Shown in pieces: positions 26,622 to 37,100 of a stretch of 64,000 nucleotides of DNA (positions are counted from its first letter, which is position 1; each line of letters opens with the position of its first letter). Origin of the DNA: Butyricicoccus pullicaecorum (lineage in GTDB: Bacteria > Bacillota > Clostridia > Oscillospirales > Butyricicoccaceae); the NCBI GenBank assembly GCA_021531865.1, contig JAFBIW010000004.1:1-64000 (forward strand). The letters run 5' to 3'. The translations under genes were made by a program, and so were the position numbers. The notes beneath the pieces were generated by a model that saw nothing but the letters and a program-made list of their open reading frames with translations, did not search any database and had not been told where the DNA came from.

Positions 26622-29561
26622 TTAGAGATAACAGAAGATTTTGGCGATCTCGCCGCGGGTGATCTTGCCGTTCGGGCGGATCGAGCCGTCCGGATAGCCG
26701 CCGACCAGACCGATCGAGGCGACCGTCCGGATATGGGAGAGCGCCCACGAGGGGATGGCGGACTGATCGGTGTAGCTGGCCGAACCGGGCGCGTAGCCGC
26801 GCGGCAGGCTGCGCGAGATAACCGTCATCGCCTCGGCGCGGGTGATGTCGGCGTTCGGGTTGAACGCGCCGGTCGAGGAACCGGACATCAGACCCGCACG
26901 ATAGACGGCGGCGACCGAACCGCGCGCCCACGCGGGGATCGTGTCGTTGTCGGTGAAGGACAGCCCATCGGTCGAGGACGTGTCCAAACCCAGTGTGCGC
27001 GCGATGATCGCGGCAAATTCGCACCGTTTTAGGTTGTTATTGGGGTAATAATAGGTTTTTCCGCCTGATGTCGCGCCCTGCATGATGCCGCGCGCGGCCA
27101 GCCGGTCGGCGTAGTCGGCCGCCCAGTGGCCGGTAGTGTCGGCGAAGGAGGACGTGCTGCCCACGACCCGGATGGTCGCTGCCTTGCGGGTGCGGTTGCC
27201 CGCGTCGTCGGACGCTTCGATGACTACGGTGTGCAGACCCGCGCCCAGCGCGCCGGTCGGGACCGAAATGCTGGCCGTGCCCTCATTGTATTGCGCCGAG
27301 GACAGCTTGCCGTTGACATAGGCGCGTACATTGCGGGTGCGCACCGGATAGGCGTCGTTCTCCTGCGTAATGCGGGCGGTTACGGTGACCGAGGAACCGG
27401 CCGAGGCGGTCTCGGGGGCGGAGGTCAGGGTGATGGCGGGCGCACCGGTCGAGAGGGGCGCGGCCGCACTGACCTGAATGTGGTCGAGATAGAGCGTACC
27501 CTGACCCTGTGCGCGCAGGCCGGTCAGATAGCGTGCGCCCTCGGGCGCGGCGCAGGTGAGGAAGGCGTATTCCGTACCGGGCGTGCTGCTGACCGGCGCT
27601 TCGATTTCGTCGCCGTTTTCGTCGGCGTACAGGGCGTACAGGCTGACGCTGCCGTCGGCCTTGGCCCAGAGGGAGAGCACCGGCGTGCCGGTCACATCGG
27701 TCTCGGGCAGATCGAGGTTGCCTACGCCGCTGACGGCGACGGACAGTGCGCCTACGCCGCGTGCGACCGAAGCGGCGTCGGTGACCCGTTCGAGGGTCAC
27801 GCCGCCCAGCGTCGTGACGGGCTGGGTGGTCTCAAAGTCGGCGATCGTCGTCAGCGCCTGCGGCGCACCCATGCCGACCTTGACCGGAATGCTGGTCGAA
27901 TAGCTGCCATAGGACAGGACGATCTTGCCTGAGCCGCGCTTGGTGCCGGTGAAGACGCCGTTCTGGTCGATCGTGCCGACACCGCCGGTGACCGACCAAT
28001 TCAGCAGATCGTCGCGGGAGGCCACGGTCGAGCCGTTGTAGAAGACGGTCGCGTCGAGATCGATCTTCTCCTCAGCCTTGACCGAGACGGACGAGACTGC
28101 CTTGCCGCCCGCGGAAAGGCTGGACGAGGTGACCGCGCCGATGACCATGAGCTGCATCTCACCCGAAGCGCTGCCCGAGCGGGCGTAAACCGTAGTCGGG
28201 CCGGTGGTCGATCCGGCGTGGAACTGGTCGTCCGAGACCGTGCCCACGCCGCCCGCGACGGTGTATTCGACCTCGCCCGGCAGGCTGGTGCGGACGGACG
28301 CGTCATCGACCGCGATGGTCGAGAAGGTCGTCGAAGCGCCGGGCAGGACATAGCGGGTGACCGGGGACATATAGAGGTAGGACGGGATCGAATCGGACTG
28401 CTTGCGGTTGACGAGGAAGATGAAATTCGAGACCGCGCGTTCACTTGAGCCGCCGTTCGGGCGGCTGATGCGGGAAGTCGAGCTTGCGCCCGGCTCCTGC
28501 ACGGTCATCGTGGACGAGCCGCCGCCGTCCAGACAGACCGCGCTGACGCAGCCGCGCGCGATCATCTCGGCGGCCAGCTCATTCGCGGTCATGCCCCGGC
28601 TGTAGGAGGATTCGCCGTCGACCTCGAAGAGGACGACCGTGCCGTCCGCCTTGGCGCCGACCGCCGTGCGGGCGCAGTGGGAGGTGCCGCGGTCGATCGA
28701 GGTCGGGGTGGACTGGCCGTTTGTGACCAGACACTTGCCGCCGACCGCGTATTTGACCTCGTCCCAGCCCGACTGCATGGTGTTGAAGGTGATCGTGACC
28801 TCCTCACCGATCGGGTAGTCGATCCAAGCGGCGGTGCAGTCTGAACGTTTGGTCAGCACCATCTGGTATTCACCGATCTCAAAGGAGGAGGAGCCGTCGT
28901 TTTTGCCGACGACGGTGAATTTGGCCTCATGGCCGATGCGCAGGTCGTTTTTGTCCTGATATTGCAGGATGATGCTCTGACCCGGGGTGGAAAAACGGGT
29001 CTGGCTGTAATAGTAGCTGTCCAGCAGGTACAGGCCGACCGAGGTACGGGTCTTGTTGTAGCCGTAAACACCGACCTTGCCGGACGCGCCGGAGACCGTG
29101 ATCGAGGTGACCGGCTGACCGATGACCGCCGAGCCGTCGGCGCGGAAACCGACCGCGTTCTGCCAGGTGTTGCAGGCGATGATGCGGCCGTTGTCCACGA
29201 CGAGACCGGTCGGAATGCCATTTTCGGTCGAGAAGAAGTCGGCGTTGATGCCGCCCAGCACGTCATAGCCCTGAGCTTCCAGCGCGGCGGCGGCCTTCGA
29301 CAGGGTTTTCTTGTTGCCGTAGAACTGGGTGCCCGCGCGCGCCCCGATCGGTGAGACGTCGGACGAGGGGGTGTATTCGATCGCGTTGGCGCGCTGCATA
29401 CCGGCTGAATTCATGCCTTCAGTCCGGCTGTAGGTCGTGCCCAGACCGATGCGGTAGGAATAGGTAAAGCCGCCGTCGATCAGGGCCGCCCCTGCTGAAG
29501 ACAGGGACAGACCCAGACACAGTCCGGCGGCGATCAGACGGGACAGGAAAGGATGCTTCAT
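26622..29561 (-). CDS. Secreted SLH-anchored phosphodiester glycosidase (NAGPA domain)
   Basis: 979 aa. Signal peptide about 1-26. A NAGPA-type domain at about 90-390 has GGINADFF, a conserved RTAVGAKADGTVVLFEVDG and AVCLDGGGSSTM. Next are Ig/Big-like beta domains (about 390-560), a further carbohydrate-type beta region and an Ig-like domain, then three S-layer homology repeats (about 800-979: GHWAADYADRLAARGIM, DNDTIPAWARGSVAAVYRAG, SAIPSWALSHIRTVASIG). It should sit on the cell surface via secondary wall polymer and cleave a sugar-1-phosphodiester such as a teichoic or capsule linkage. It begins 15 bases after aroE/K, an unexpected location. Confidence 0.9.
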   Translation of the reverse strand: MKHPFLSRLIAAGLCLGLSLSSAGAALIDGGFTYSYRIGLGTTYSRTEGMNSAGMQRANAIEYTPSSDVSPIGARAGTQFYGNKKTLSKAAAALEAQGYDVLGGINADFFSTENGIPTGLVVDNGRIIACNTWQNAVGFRADGSAVIGQPVTSITVSGASGKVGVYGYNKTRTSVGLYLLDSYYYSQTRFSTPGQSIILQYQDKNDLRIGHEAKFTVVGKNDGSSSFEIGEYQMVLTKRSDCTAAWIDYPIGEEVTITFNTMQSGWDEVKYAVGGKCLVTNGQSTPTSIDRGTSHCARTAVGAKADGTVVLFEVDGESSYSRGMTANELAAEMIARGCVSAVCLDGGGSSTMTVQEPGASSTSRISRPNGGSSERAVSNFIFLVNRKQSDSIPSYLYMSPVTRYVLPGASTTFSTIAVDDASVRTSLPGEVEYTVAGGVGTVSDDQFHAGSTTGPTTVYARSGSASGEMQLMVIGAVTSSSLSAGGKAVSSVSVKAEEKIDLDATVFYNGSTVASRDDLLNWSVTGGVGTIDQNGVFTGTKRGSGKIVLSYGSYSTSIPVKVGMGAPQALTTIADFETTQPVTTLGGVTLERVTDAASVARGVGALSVAVSGVGNLDLPETDVTGTPVLSLWAKADGSVSLYALYADENGDEIEAPVSSTPGTEYAFLTCAAPEGARYLTGLRAQGQGTLYLDHIQVSAAAPLSTGAPAITLTSAPETASAGSSVTVTARITQENDAYPVRTRNVRAYVNGKLSSAQYNEGTASISVPTGALGAGLHTVVIEASDDAGNRTRKAATIRVVGSTSSFADTTGHWAADYADRLAARGIMQGATSGGKTYYYPNNNLKRCEFAAIIARTLGLDTSSTDGLSFTDNDTIPAWARGSVAAVYRAGLMSGSSTGAFNPNADITRAEAMTVISRSLPRGYAPGSASYTDQSAIPSWALSHIRTVASIGLVGGYPDGSIRPNGKITRGEIAKIFCYL

Positions 29562-29576
29562 GATAATAGGGACTCC

Positions 29577-30965
29577 TCAGATGCTTTTCAGGGTTCGCTC
29601 CACCACCTCGCTCAGCCGGGGACTGCGCACGCGCAGGTCAGCGGCCTTGTCGTAGATGGGACGGCGCGCCTGATACAGGCGGCGGGTCTCGGCGAGCTTG
29701 TCCTCCTTGTCGAGCAGGGGACGGTTGGTGGAGTAGGACAGGTTTTTGACGATGCGGAAGAAGGGGGTGTCGAGCAGGATGAGCAGACCGTTTTCCTTGA
29801 CCGCCGCGACGTTCTCGGGGCGCAGCACCGAACCGCCGCCAAGCGAAAGGACGATACCCTCGCGCTGGGACAGCTCGCGGATGCAGCGGGTCTCGACGTC
29901 ACGGAAGTAAGGCTCGCCGTGGGTGGCGAAAATCTCGGGGATCGTCATGCCCTCGGTCTCCTCGATGTAGTGGTCGACGTCGATGAAGGGCAGGCCGGTC
30001 AGGCGGGCGACCTTACGGCCGACCGTCGTTTTGCCGCTGCCCATGAAGCCGCACAGGGCGATGTTGCGCTTGCCGTACTTGTCCGAAAGCCGCTTGACGG
30101 CCAGCTTGCCGTACATCCGGCGCAGGATCGAATCGCACGCGGCGTCCTCGAACTGCGCGCCGTACCAGATGGTCTGGGCACGGGCCGCCTGCATGACAAG
30201 CATGAACAGACCGTCGCGGGTCTTGGTCTTGCGCGGATTGGCCAGCCGGAGGGTGGCCGTGACCGGCGGGTTGTAGACCGCGTCAAAGACGTACTGGGTC
30301 TTGCGGGGCAGGAAGCGCAGGGGCGCCTTGTCCTCGTGCGGGAACATGCCGAGCGGGGTGCCGTTGACGACGATCTGGATGTCCTTGGGGATGCGGCGCT
30401 GGGAGCAGACCTCACACCGGCCCCGTCCGGGCAGGACGGTCAGGAGCTGATCGCGCAGGGCTTTGGCCTTTTCGAGGTTGCGGCCGGTGATATACAGGTG
30501 CGCGCCCATGTTCAGGCAGTGGTAGCCCATGACGGCGGCTGCGCCGCCGTAGCCCAGCAGCAGCACCTTGCGGCCGGACAGATGCACGCCGTCGCGCTCC
30601 AGCGACTCGGCAAAGCCAAGAATATCGGTGTTGTAGCCCACGGCGCGCCCGTCCGCGAAGGTCACGGTGTTGACCGAGTGCAGGTCGGCCGCGCTCTGAT
30701 CGACCGCGTCCAGCAGCGGAATGACCGCCTTCTTGTGCGGAATGGTCAGGTTGATGCCGGCGAGCTTTTTACGTGCCAGCTCCATGGCTTCCGGAAGCTG
30801 CTCGGCCGGGACGGCAACGCCGATGTAGTCGGCCTCGCGTCCGGCGGCCTTGAACAGGGCGGCGTGCAGATCGGGGCTCATCGTGTGGCCGAGCGGGTAG
30901 CCGAACAGGGCGTAGGTCTCGCGTTCGGGCGTAAACGTGCGGAATTCCTCAAAGGTCAGGATCAT
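29577..30965 (-). CDS. aroE/aroK: Bifunctional shikimate dehydrogenase / shikimate kinase (AroE-AroK fusion)
   Basis: 462 aa. Residues about 1-275 are shikimate dehydrogenase: YALFGYPLGHTMSPDLH (substrate loop), LTIPHKKAVI (catalytic Lys), GYNTDILGFA and the nucleotide site GYGGAAAV. Residues about 290-462 are shikimate kinase: P-loop GFMGSGKTTVGR, FIDVDHYIEE and LGGGSVLR. The fusion performs two consecutive-direction steps: dehydroshikimate to shikimate and on to shikimate-3-phosphate. The next enzyme, AroA, is encoded upstream with an ATGA overlap. Confidence 0.95.
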   Translation of the reverse strand: MILTFEEFRTFTPERETYALFGYPLGHTMSPDLHAALFKAAGREADYIGVAVPAEQLPEAMELARKKLAGINLTIPHKKAVIPLLDAVDQSAADLHSVNTVTFADGRAVGYNTDILGFAESLERDGVHLSGRKVLLLGYGGAAAVMGYHCLNMGAHLYITGRNLEKAKALRDQLLTVLPGRGRCEVCSQRRIPKDIQIVVNGTPLGMFPHEDKAPLRFLPRKTQYVFDAVYNPPVTATLRLANPRKTKTRDGLFMLVMQAARAQTIWYGAQFEDAACDSILRRMYGKLAVKRLSDKYGKRNIALCGFMGSGKTTVGRKVARLTGLPFIDVDHYIEETEGMTIPEIFATHGEPYFRDVETRCIRELSQREGIVLSLGGGSVLRPENVAAVKENGLLILLDTPFFRIVKNLSYSTNRPLLDKEDKLAETRRLYQARRPIYDKAADLRVRSPRLSEVVERTLKSI

Positions 30966-32245
30966 ACCGGTTCGCCTCCCAACTGGCGCAGGGTGTCGAA
31001 GAAATCAGGGTAGGAGATCGCGACGACGGCGTCATTCTGAATCTCGCTCTCGCCCGCGCAGGCCAGCGCGCAGACCGCCATGCTCATGGCGATGCGGTGG
31101 TCGTTGTAGGTCTCGAAGGACGCGCCTCTGAGCGGCTTGCCGCCCCGAATAATCATGCCGTCCGCGGTTTCGGTCACGTCCGCGCCCGCCCGGGTCAGCT
31201 CAGTGACCATCGCGAGGATGCGGTTCGACTCCTTGACCTTCAGCTCAGCCGCGTCCCGGATGATGGTCTCGCCCTCAGCAAAAGCGGCGGCGACGGCCAG
31301 CACGGGCAGCTCGTCGATCAGACGGGGGATGAGCGCACCGCCGATCTCGACGCCGTGCAGGCGGGAGGAACGGACGGTCACGTCGCAGACCGGCTCGCCG
31401 TCATCCCGGCGGTTGAACAGAGTGATGTCCGCGCCCATGTTCTGCAGCACCTCGATCACGCCGTCACGGGTCGGGTTGACGCCGACCGAGCGGATGGTGA
31501 CCTCGGAATTGGGGACGATCGCGCCGGCGACGAGGAAGAAGGCGGCCGAGGAGATGTCGGCCGGAACGGCCACGTCGGAGGCGGTCAGCTTTTCGGGTGG
31601 ATAGACCGTGATGCGGCAGCCCTCGGCCTCGACCCGGCAGCCGAGCTGGCGCAGCATCCGCTCGGTGTGGTCGCGGGAGGGGGCGGGCTCGATGACGGTT
31701 GTCGGGCCGTCGGCATACAGACCGGCCAGCAGGATGGCGCTCTTGAGCTGCGCCGAGGCGACCGGCAGGGTGTATTCGATGCCGTGCAGGCGGGACGGAC
31801 GGATGGAGAGCGGGCAGAACTTGTCGTCTACGCCGGTGATGTCCGCGCCCATCTGACGCAGCGGGGTGATGACACGGCCCATCGGGCGCTTTTCAATCGA
31901 AGCGTCGCCGGTCAGCGAGACCGGAAAGGCCTGACCGGCCAGAATGCCCGAGATCAGGCGGGTGGTGGTGCCGCTGTTGCCGGTGTAGAGCCGTTCGGAC
32001 GGCTCGCGCAGGCCGTGCAGGCCGACACCGTGCACGGTCACGTCGTGATCGACGCCGACCTCGATCGCAACGCCCATTTTGCGGAAGCAGTCAATGGTGG
32101 AGAGGCAGTCCTCGCCCATCAGGAAGCCGGTCACATGGGTCACGCCGTCAGCCAGCGCACCCAGCATGACCGAGCGGTGGGAGACCGATTTGTCGCCCGG
32201 CACGGTCACGCAGCCATGCAGACCGGTGGAAGAGTGGATTTTCAT
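30962..32245 (-). CDS. aroA: 3-phosphoshikimate 1-carboxyvinyltransferase (EPSP synthase)
   Basis: 427 aa. Signatures: PGDKSVSHRSVMLGAL near the N-terminus, LYTGNSGTTTRLISG at about residue 87 and RPMGRVITPLRQMGADI. It joins shikimate-3-phosphate with phosphoenolpyruvate. Its stop overlaps the aroE/K start by 4 bases, and it starts 6 bases after pheA ends. Confidence 0.97.
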   Translation of the reverse strand: MKIHSSTGLHGCVTVPGDKSVSHRSVMLGALADGVTHVTGFLMGEDCLSTIDCFRKMGVAIEVGVDHDVTVHGVGLHGLREPSERLYTGNSGTTTRLISGILAGQAFPVSLTGDASIEKRPMGRVITPLRQMGADITGVDDKFCPLSIRPSRLHGIEYTLPVASAQLKSAILLAGLYADGPTTVIEPAPSRDHTERMLRQLGCRVEAEGCRITVYPPEKLTASDVAVPADISSAAFFLVAGAIVPNSEVTIRSVGVNPTRDGVIEVLQNMGADITLFNRRDDGEPVCDVTVRSSRLHGVEIGGALIPRLIDELPVLAVAAAFAEGETIIRDAAELKVKESNRILAMVTELTRAGADVTETADGMIIRGGKPLRGASFETYNDHRIAMSMAVCALACAGESEIQNDAVVAISYPDFFDTLRQLGGEPV

Positions 32246-32251
32246 GGTGGA

Positions 32252-33412
32252 TTACCTCGTTTCAGTGGATTCGTTGTTCTGGTAGCTGCCCAGAATGCGC
32301 ACGGTGGAAAGCTCCTCGCTGAGCTGGTAGATCATGGCGCAGACGGTCGGGTCGCACAGGCTGCCCTCGAGATCGACGTAGAAGCGGTAGTTCCACGGGG
32401 TCTCAGGCAGGGGGCGGGAGTGGATCTCGGTCAGGTTGATCTCGTGATCGGCGCAGATCGAGAGCGCGCCCGCCAGCGAGCCGCGGCAGTGGGGCAGGGT
32501 GAAGCTCAGGCTGATGCGGTTGTCCTCCGGCTGGGCGGACAGGCCGCGTGCGACCGCGATGAAGCGGGTGCGGTTGGACTTGTCGTCGTTGATGTTGTAC
32601 GAGAGCACGGTCAGACCGTAGAGCGAAGCAGCCTGCTCAGAGCAGACAGCGGCCAGCGTCGGGTCGTGCGCTTCGGCGACCATCTGCGCGGCGACCGCCG
32701 TGTTGGCCGCCTCCTGCTGGGTCAGTCCATGCGCTTTCAGGAAGCTCTGGCACTGGCCGAGCGCGGGCTTGATCGACACGGCGGTGCGCACCGAATCGAG
32801 CGACGCGCCCGCACAGGCGCACAGACAGTTGCAGATGCGGTCAACGTGGGAATGGGTGATGTACAGGTCGTACTTGACGAGCAGGTCGCAGGCCTCATTG
32901 ATCGTGCCCACGGTCGAGTTTTCGACCGGCACAACGCCCACGTCGGCCCGACCCGCGGCCACCGCGCGGAAGACGTCCTCGAAGGTGGCGACGTGGTCGA
33001 TGACCGGCGCGTCGGGAAACATCGCCCGGGCAGCGGCGGACTGGTAGGAGGCCGGAAGCCCCTGATAGACCACGGTTTGGGGCGCTTCGTTGCGGGGGAC
33101 GAAATGCAGGTCCAGCCGGGAGGGGTCCCGGCTGAGCATCAGAGCATATTGGCGCTTGCGCGAGACGCGCATGACGTTTTTGAGCATGGAGACATATTCC
33201 TGCCGCAGATCGTCCGGCACCTGCGCACCCAGCGTGTCAAGCAGGAACTTCTCGCGTTCAGGCTTGAGGATGGCGTCGCCGGTGGACAGCTTGTAGTCCG
33301 CGACCTGCTCGGAGCAGGCCATGCGGCGCAGAAAGAGCTGCTGGATCTCGTGGTCGAGCGCGGTGATTTCGGCGCGGGTCTCCTCGAGCGGGCGAGGCTT
33401 ATTCTGCTGCAT
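32252..33412 (-). CDS. pheA: Chorismate mutase / prephenate dehydratase (P-protein)
   Basis: 386 aa. Residues about 8-90 are an AroQ-type chorismate mutase (RAEITALDHEIQQLFLRRM). Residues about 105-285 are prephenate dehydratase with KSNRTRFIAVAR, the catalytic Thr-Arg-Phe motif. The C-terminal ACT domain (about 295-375) has LTEIHSRPLP, close to the Phe-binding ESRP motif, implying feedback inhibition by phenylalanine. The chosen ATG overlaps the aroC stop by 14 bases. Confidence 0.95.
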   Translation of the reverse strand: MQQNKPRPLEETRAEITALDHEIQQLFLRRMACSEQVADYKLSTGDAILKPEREKFLLDTLGAQVPDDLRQEYVSMLKNVMRVSRKRQYALMLSRDPSRLDLHFVPRNEAPQTVVYQGLPASYQSAAARAMFPDAPVIDHVATFEDVFRAVAAGRADVGVVPVENSTVGTINEACDLLVKYDLYITHSHVDRICNCLCACAGASLDSVRTAVSIKPALGQCQSFLKAHGLTQQEAANTAVAAQMVAEAHDPTLAAVCSEQAASLYGLTVLSYNINDDKSNRTRFIAVARGLSAQPEDNRISLSFTLPHCRGSLAGALSICADHEINLTEIHSRPLPETPWNYRFYVDLEGSLCDPTVCAMIYQLSEELSTVRILGSYQNNESTETR

Positions 33413-34499
33413 AACCGTAGCCCTCCAGATAGAGATCGGTGATCGCCACGGCGGCGGCGGCCTCGATGACCGGCGCGGCGCGGGTGACGATGCAGGGGTC
33501 GTGGCGGCCGTGGATTTCAAGCGGCTCGACCTGACCGGAAACGAGGTTCAGGGTGTTCTGCCGCTTGGCGATGGACGGCGTCGGCTTGATGACCGTGCGG
33601 AAGAGCAGAGGCATGCCGCTCGTGATGCCGCCCAGCACGCCGCCGTTGTTGTTCGTTTCGGTCACGATCCGGCCGTCATCCGTTTTCATAAAAGGATCGT
33701 TCGCGTGGGAGCCGCGGTACTCGGCGAAGCCGAAGCCTACGCCGAACTCCACGCCCTTGACGGCGGGCACCGAGAAAAGCAGGGAGGACAGACGGCTTTC
33801 GACCGTGTCCAGCATCGGACTGCCCAGACCGGCGGGCACGCCGACCGCGGCGCACTCGATCACGCCGCCGACCGAATCGCAGTCCATCCGCGCGTCCTCG
33901 ATAGCGGCCAGCATGGCGTCCTGCGCGCGGGGATTGAGGATAGGGTATTCCTGCATCCGCAGCGCGTCGAGCTGCCCCGCCGAGACCTCAACATCGTCAA
34001 ACGCGGTGTCTTGAATCTGAGCGATCGACTGGATGTGGGCGCCCACGGTGATGCCCTTGGAACGGAGAAACAGCTTGCACATCGCGCCTGCGAAGACCAG
34101 CGGCGCGGTCAAACGGCCGGAAAAGTGTCCGCCGCCGCGCGGGTCGTTGAAGCCGTGGTAGCGCAGCATACCGGTGTAGTCGGCGTGGCCCGGGCGGGGC
34201 TGATCGGACAGGCTCTTGTAGTCCTGCGAGCGGGTGTTGGTGTTTTCGATGACGGCGCAGATCGGGGTGCCGGTCGTTTTGCCATTGAACACGCCCGAGA
34301 GGATCTTGGGCTGGTCGGCCTCGCGGCGCGCGGTCGACTGCTTGTTGCGGCCGGGTGCGCGGCGCTCCATTTCCCGCAGGATGAAGGCCTCGTCGTAGTC
34401 GACGCCGGACGGGAAGCCGTCCAGCACGACGCCGATGCCCGCGCCGTGCGATTCGCCGAAGATAGAAATTTTCAGTGCATTGCCCCAGGTAGAACCCAT
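33399..34499 (-). CDS. aroC: Chorismate synthase
   Basis: 366 aa. Visible signatures: GNALKISIFGESHG at the N-terminus, RPGHADYTGMLRY, DPRGGGHFSGRLTAPLV and the C-terminal RHDPCIVTRAAPV. It makes chorismate from EPSP using reduced FMN. It lies 12 bases downstream of aroB and overlaps pheA. Confidence 0.97.
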   Translation of the reverse strand: MGSTWGNALKISIFGESHGAGIGVVLDGFPSGVDYDEAFILREMERRAPGRNKQSTARREADQPKILSGVFNGKTTGTPICAVIENTNTRSQDYKSLSDQPRPGHADYTGMLRYHGFNDPRGGGHFSGRLTAPLVFAGAMCKLFLRSKGITVGAHIQSIAQIQDTAFDDVEVSAGQLDALRMQEYPILNPRAQDAMLAAIEDARMDCDSVGGVIECAAVGVPAGLGSPMLDTVESRLSSLLFSVPAVKGVEFGVGFGFAEYRGSHANDPFMKTDDGRIVTETNNNGGVLGGITSGMPLLFRTVIKPTPSIAKRQNTLNLVSGQVEPLEIHGRHDPCIVTRAAPVIEAAAAVAITDLYLEGYGYAAE

Positions 34500-34511
34500 G
34501 AGCGCACCTCC

Positions 34512-35555
<1,044 letters not shown>

Positions 35556-35599
35556 ATGGTTAGACGCTCCTTTTCTGCCAAAGGTTCCGCGTTTTGGGA

Positions 35600-36619
35600 T
35601 CAAAGCTCACGGCCGACGGCCTCAGCGACCCGGCGGATGGAGTTCATGCATTCGGAGAAGGACTTGTAGGTCAGGCTCTGCGCGCCGTCCGACAGGGCGT
35701 GAGAGGGATCGTTGTGCACCTCAATCATCAGACCGTCCGCACCCGCGGCGACAGCCGCCTTGGCCAGCGGCTCGACCATCCAGTAGATGCCGCCCGCGTG
35801 GGAGGGATCGACGATGACGGGCAGGTGGCTCATGCGCTTGAGCACGGGCACCGCCGAGATATCGAGGGTGTTGCGGGTGTAGGTCTCATAGGTGCGGATG
35901 CCGCGCTCGCACAGGATGACGTTCTCGTTGCCGCCCGCCATCAGGTACTCGGCCGACATCAGGAATTCCTCCATCGTGTTGGCGAAGCCGCGCTTGAGCA
36001 GGACGGGCTTGTGGGTCTGACCCAGCTCCTTGAGCAGGTCGAAGTTCTGCATGTTGCGCGCGCCGACCTGGAAGCAGTCGCACTTGTCGAGGAAGAGCTC
36101 GATGTTCTTGGGGTTCGTAATCTCGGTGACGACGGGCAGACCGGTCGCCTCGTGCGCCTTGTGCAGCAGCTCGAGACCCTCGGCCTTCAGACCCTGGAAA
36201 GAGTACGGGGAGGAACGGGGCTTCCAAGCGCCGCCGCGCAGTATAGTCGCGCCGTCAGCCTGTACGTGCTTGGCCACGTCGATGATCTGCTCCTCGCTCT
36301 CGACCGAGCACGGGCCGGCCATGACGACCAGTTTCTTGCCGCCGACAACGACGCCGGGCGCGATCTCAACGGTGGTATCCTCGGGGTGCATCCGGCGGTT
36401 GGCCAGCTTGAACGGCTCCTGCACCTTGGTGATGCGCTCGATCTTGGAGTTGCGGGAGAGCGCGTCCTGATCAATGGCGGAGGTGTCGCCGACGAGCGCG
36501 AGGACGGTCGTGCCGGTGCCGTAGATCGGGTTGACATGCACGCCGTAGGTGTCGGTCAGCCAATTGGAGAGCTGCTCGATGTGTTCCGGGGTCGCGCTGT
36601 TTTTCATGACGAGGATCAT
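35600..36619 (-). CDS. aroF: 3-deoxy-7-phosphoheptulonate (DAHP) synthase, type I beta
   Basis: 339 aa. A short N-terminal ferredoxin-like domain (about 1-70) precedes the TIM-barrel catalytic domain, with [31 protein letters not shown] and [12 protein letters not shown]. The N-terminal domain in relatives senses aromatic amino acids. It is the first enzyme of the shikimate pathway and first gene of the operon, directly behind a T-box leader. Start set by AAGGAAG before ATG. Confidence 0.96.
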   Translation of the reverse strand: MILVMKNSATPEHIEQLSNWLTDTYGVHVNPIYGTGTTVLALVGDTSAIDQDALSRNSKIERITKVQEPFKLANRRMHPEDTTVEIAPGVVVGGKKLVVMAGPCSVESEEQIIDVAKHVQADGATILRGGAWKPRSSPYSFQGLKAEGLELLHKAHEATGLPVVTEITNPKNIELFLDKCDCFQVGARNMQNFDLLKELGQTHKPVLLKRGFANTMEEFLMSAEYLMAGGNENVILCERGIRTYETYTRNTLDISAVPVLKRMSHLPVIVDPSHAGGIYWMVEPLAKAAVAAGADGLMIEVHNDPSHALSDGAQSLTYKSFSECMNSIRRVAEAVGREL

Positions 36620-36683
36620 AATATTCTTCCTTTCGAATCTATGGTATGTGGTAAAATGAACATGTTTGCCGCCGCGGAGGAAT

Positions 36684-36979
36684 AAAAAAAGTCTTCCGTC
36701 CACTTGCAGGGACGAAAGACAAACAGTTCCGCGGTACCACCCAGATTCGGCGTATGGAGATGCTTACGCCGCACTTTGCTTCGGACACCGAAACGATATC
36801 CTATCCCGAGGTAACGGGGGAGACCGGCAGGGCCTACTTTGCGGAGCGGTTCAGCCCTACAGCTCGGGAGGGAACTTCATGCGGTCTTCTCCTGCGCCCA
36901 CTTACAGTCGGGATGGGCGCTCCCTGAAAGGAGAGGCTGACCGGACTACTTCCTCCGTCATCGCCTTTATCAATATACA
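36684..36979 (-). promoter_or_regulatory. T-box riboswitch leader of the aromatic operon (probable Phe specifier)
   Basis: The T-box core GGGTGGTACCGCGGAA lies at the complement of 36727-36742; its UGGU pairs with a tRNA ending ACCA. A terminator follows (GTCTTTCGTCC with GGACGGAAGAC, then seven Ts, complement of 36684-36720). In Stem I, GGAGG (complement of 36952-36956) pairs with CCTCC, enclosing an AGTA strand opposite ATGAAGTTC; this places UUC (Phe) at the specifier, complement of 36872-36874. The specifier reading is inference. Confidence 0.93.
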
Positions 36980-36985
36980 TTTGCT

Positions 36986-37014
36986 ATTATACGCACCCGC
37001 GCGAAGCTTGTCAA
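36986..37014 (-). promoter_or_regulatory. Consensus promoter of the T-box/aromatic operon
   Basis: On the minus strand, TTGACA, 17-base spacer, TATAAT: a full consensus sigma-A promoter. Strong initiation with control at the T-box terminator is the usual arrangement. Confidence 0.92.
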
Positions 37015-37100
37015 GAAGCGCGGCAGAAAAAATTCCCGGGAATTTCGTCCAAAGGGTCTGTCCGGCGCCGGGTGGACATAGAGTAAGGCAGGTGATGCAA

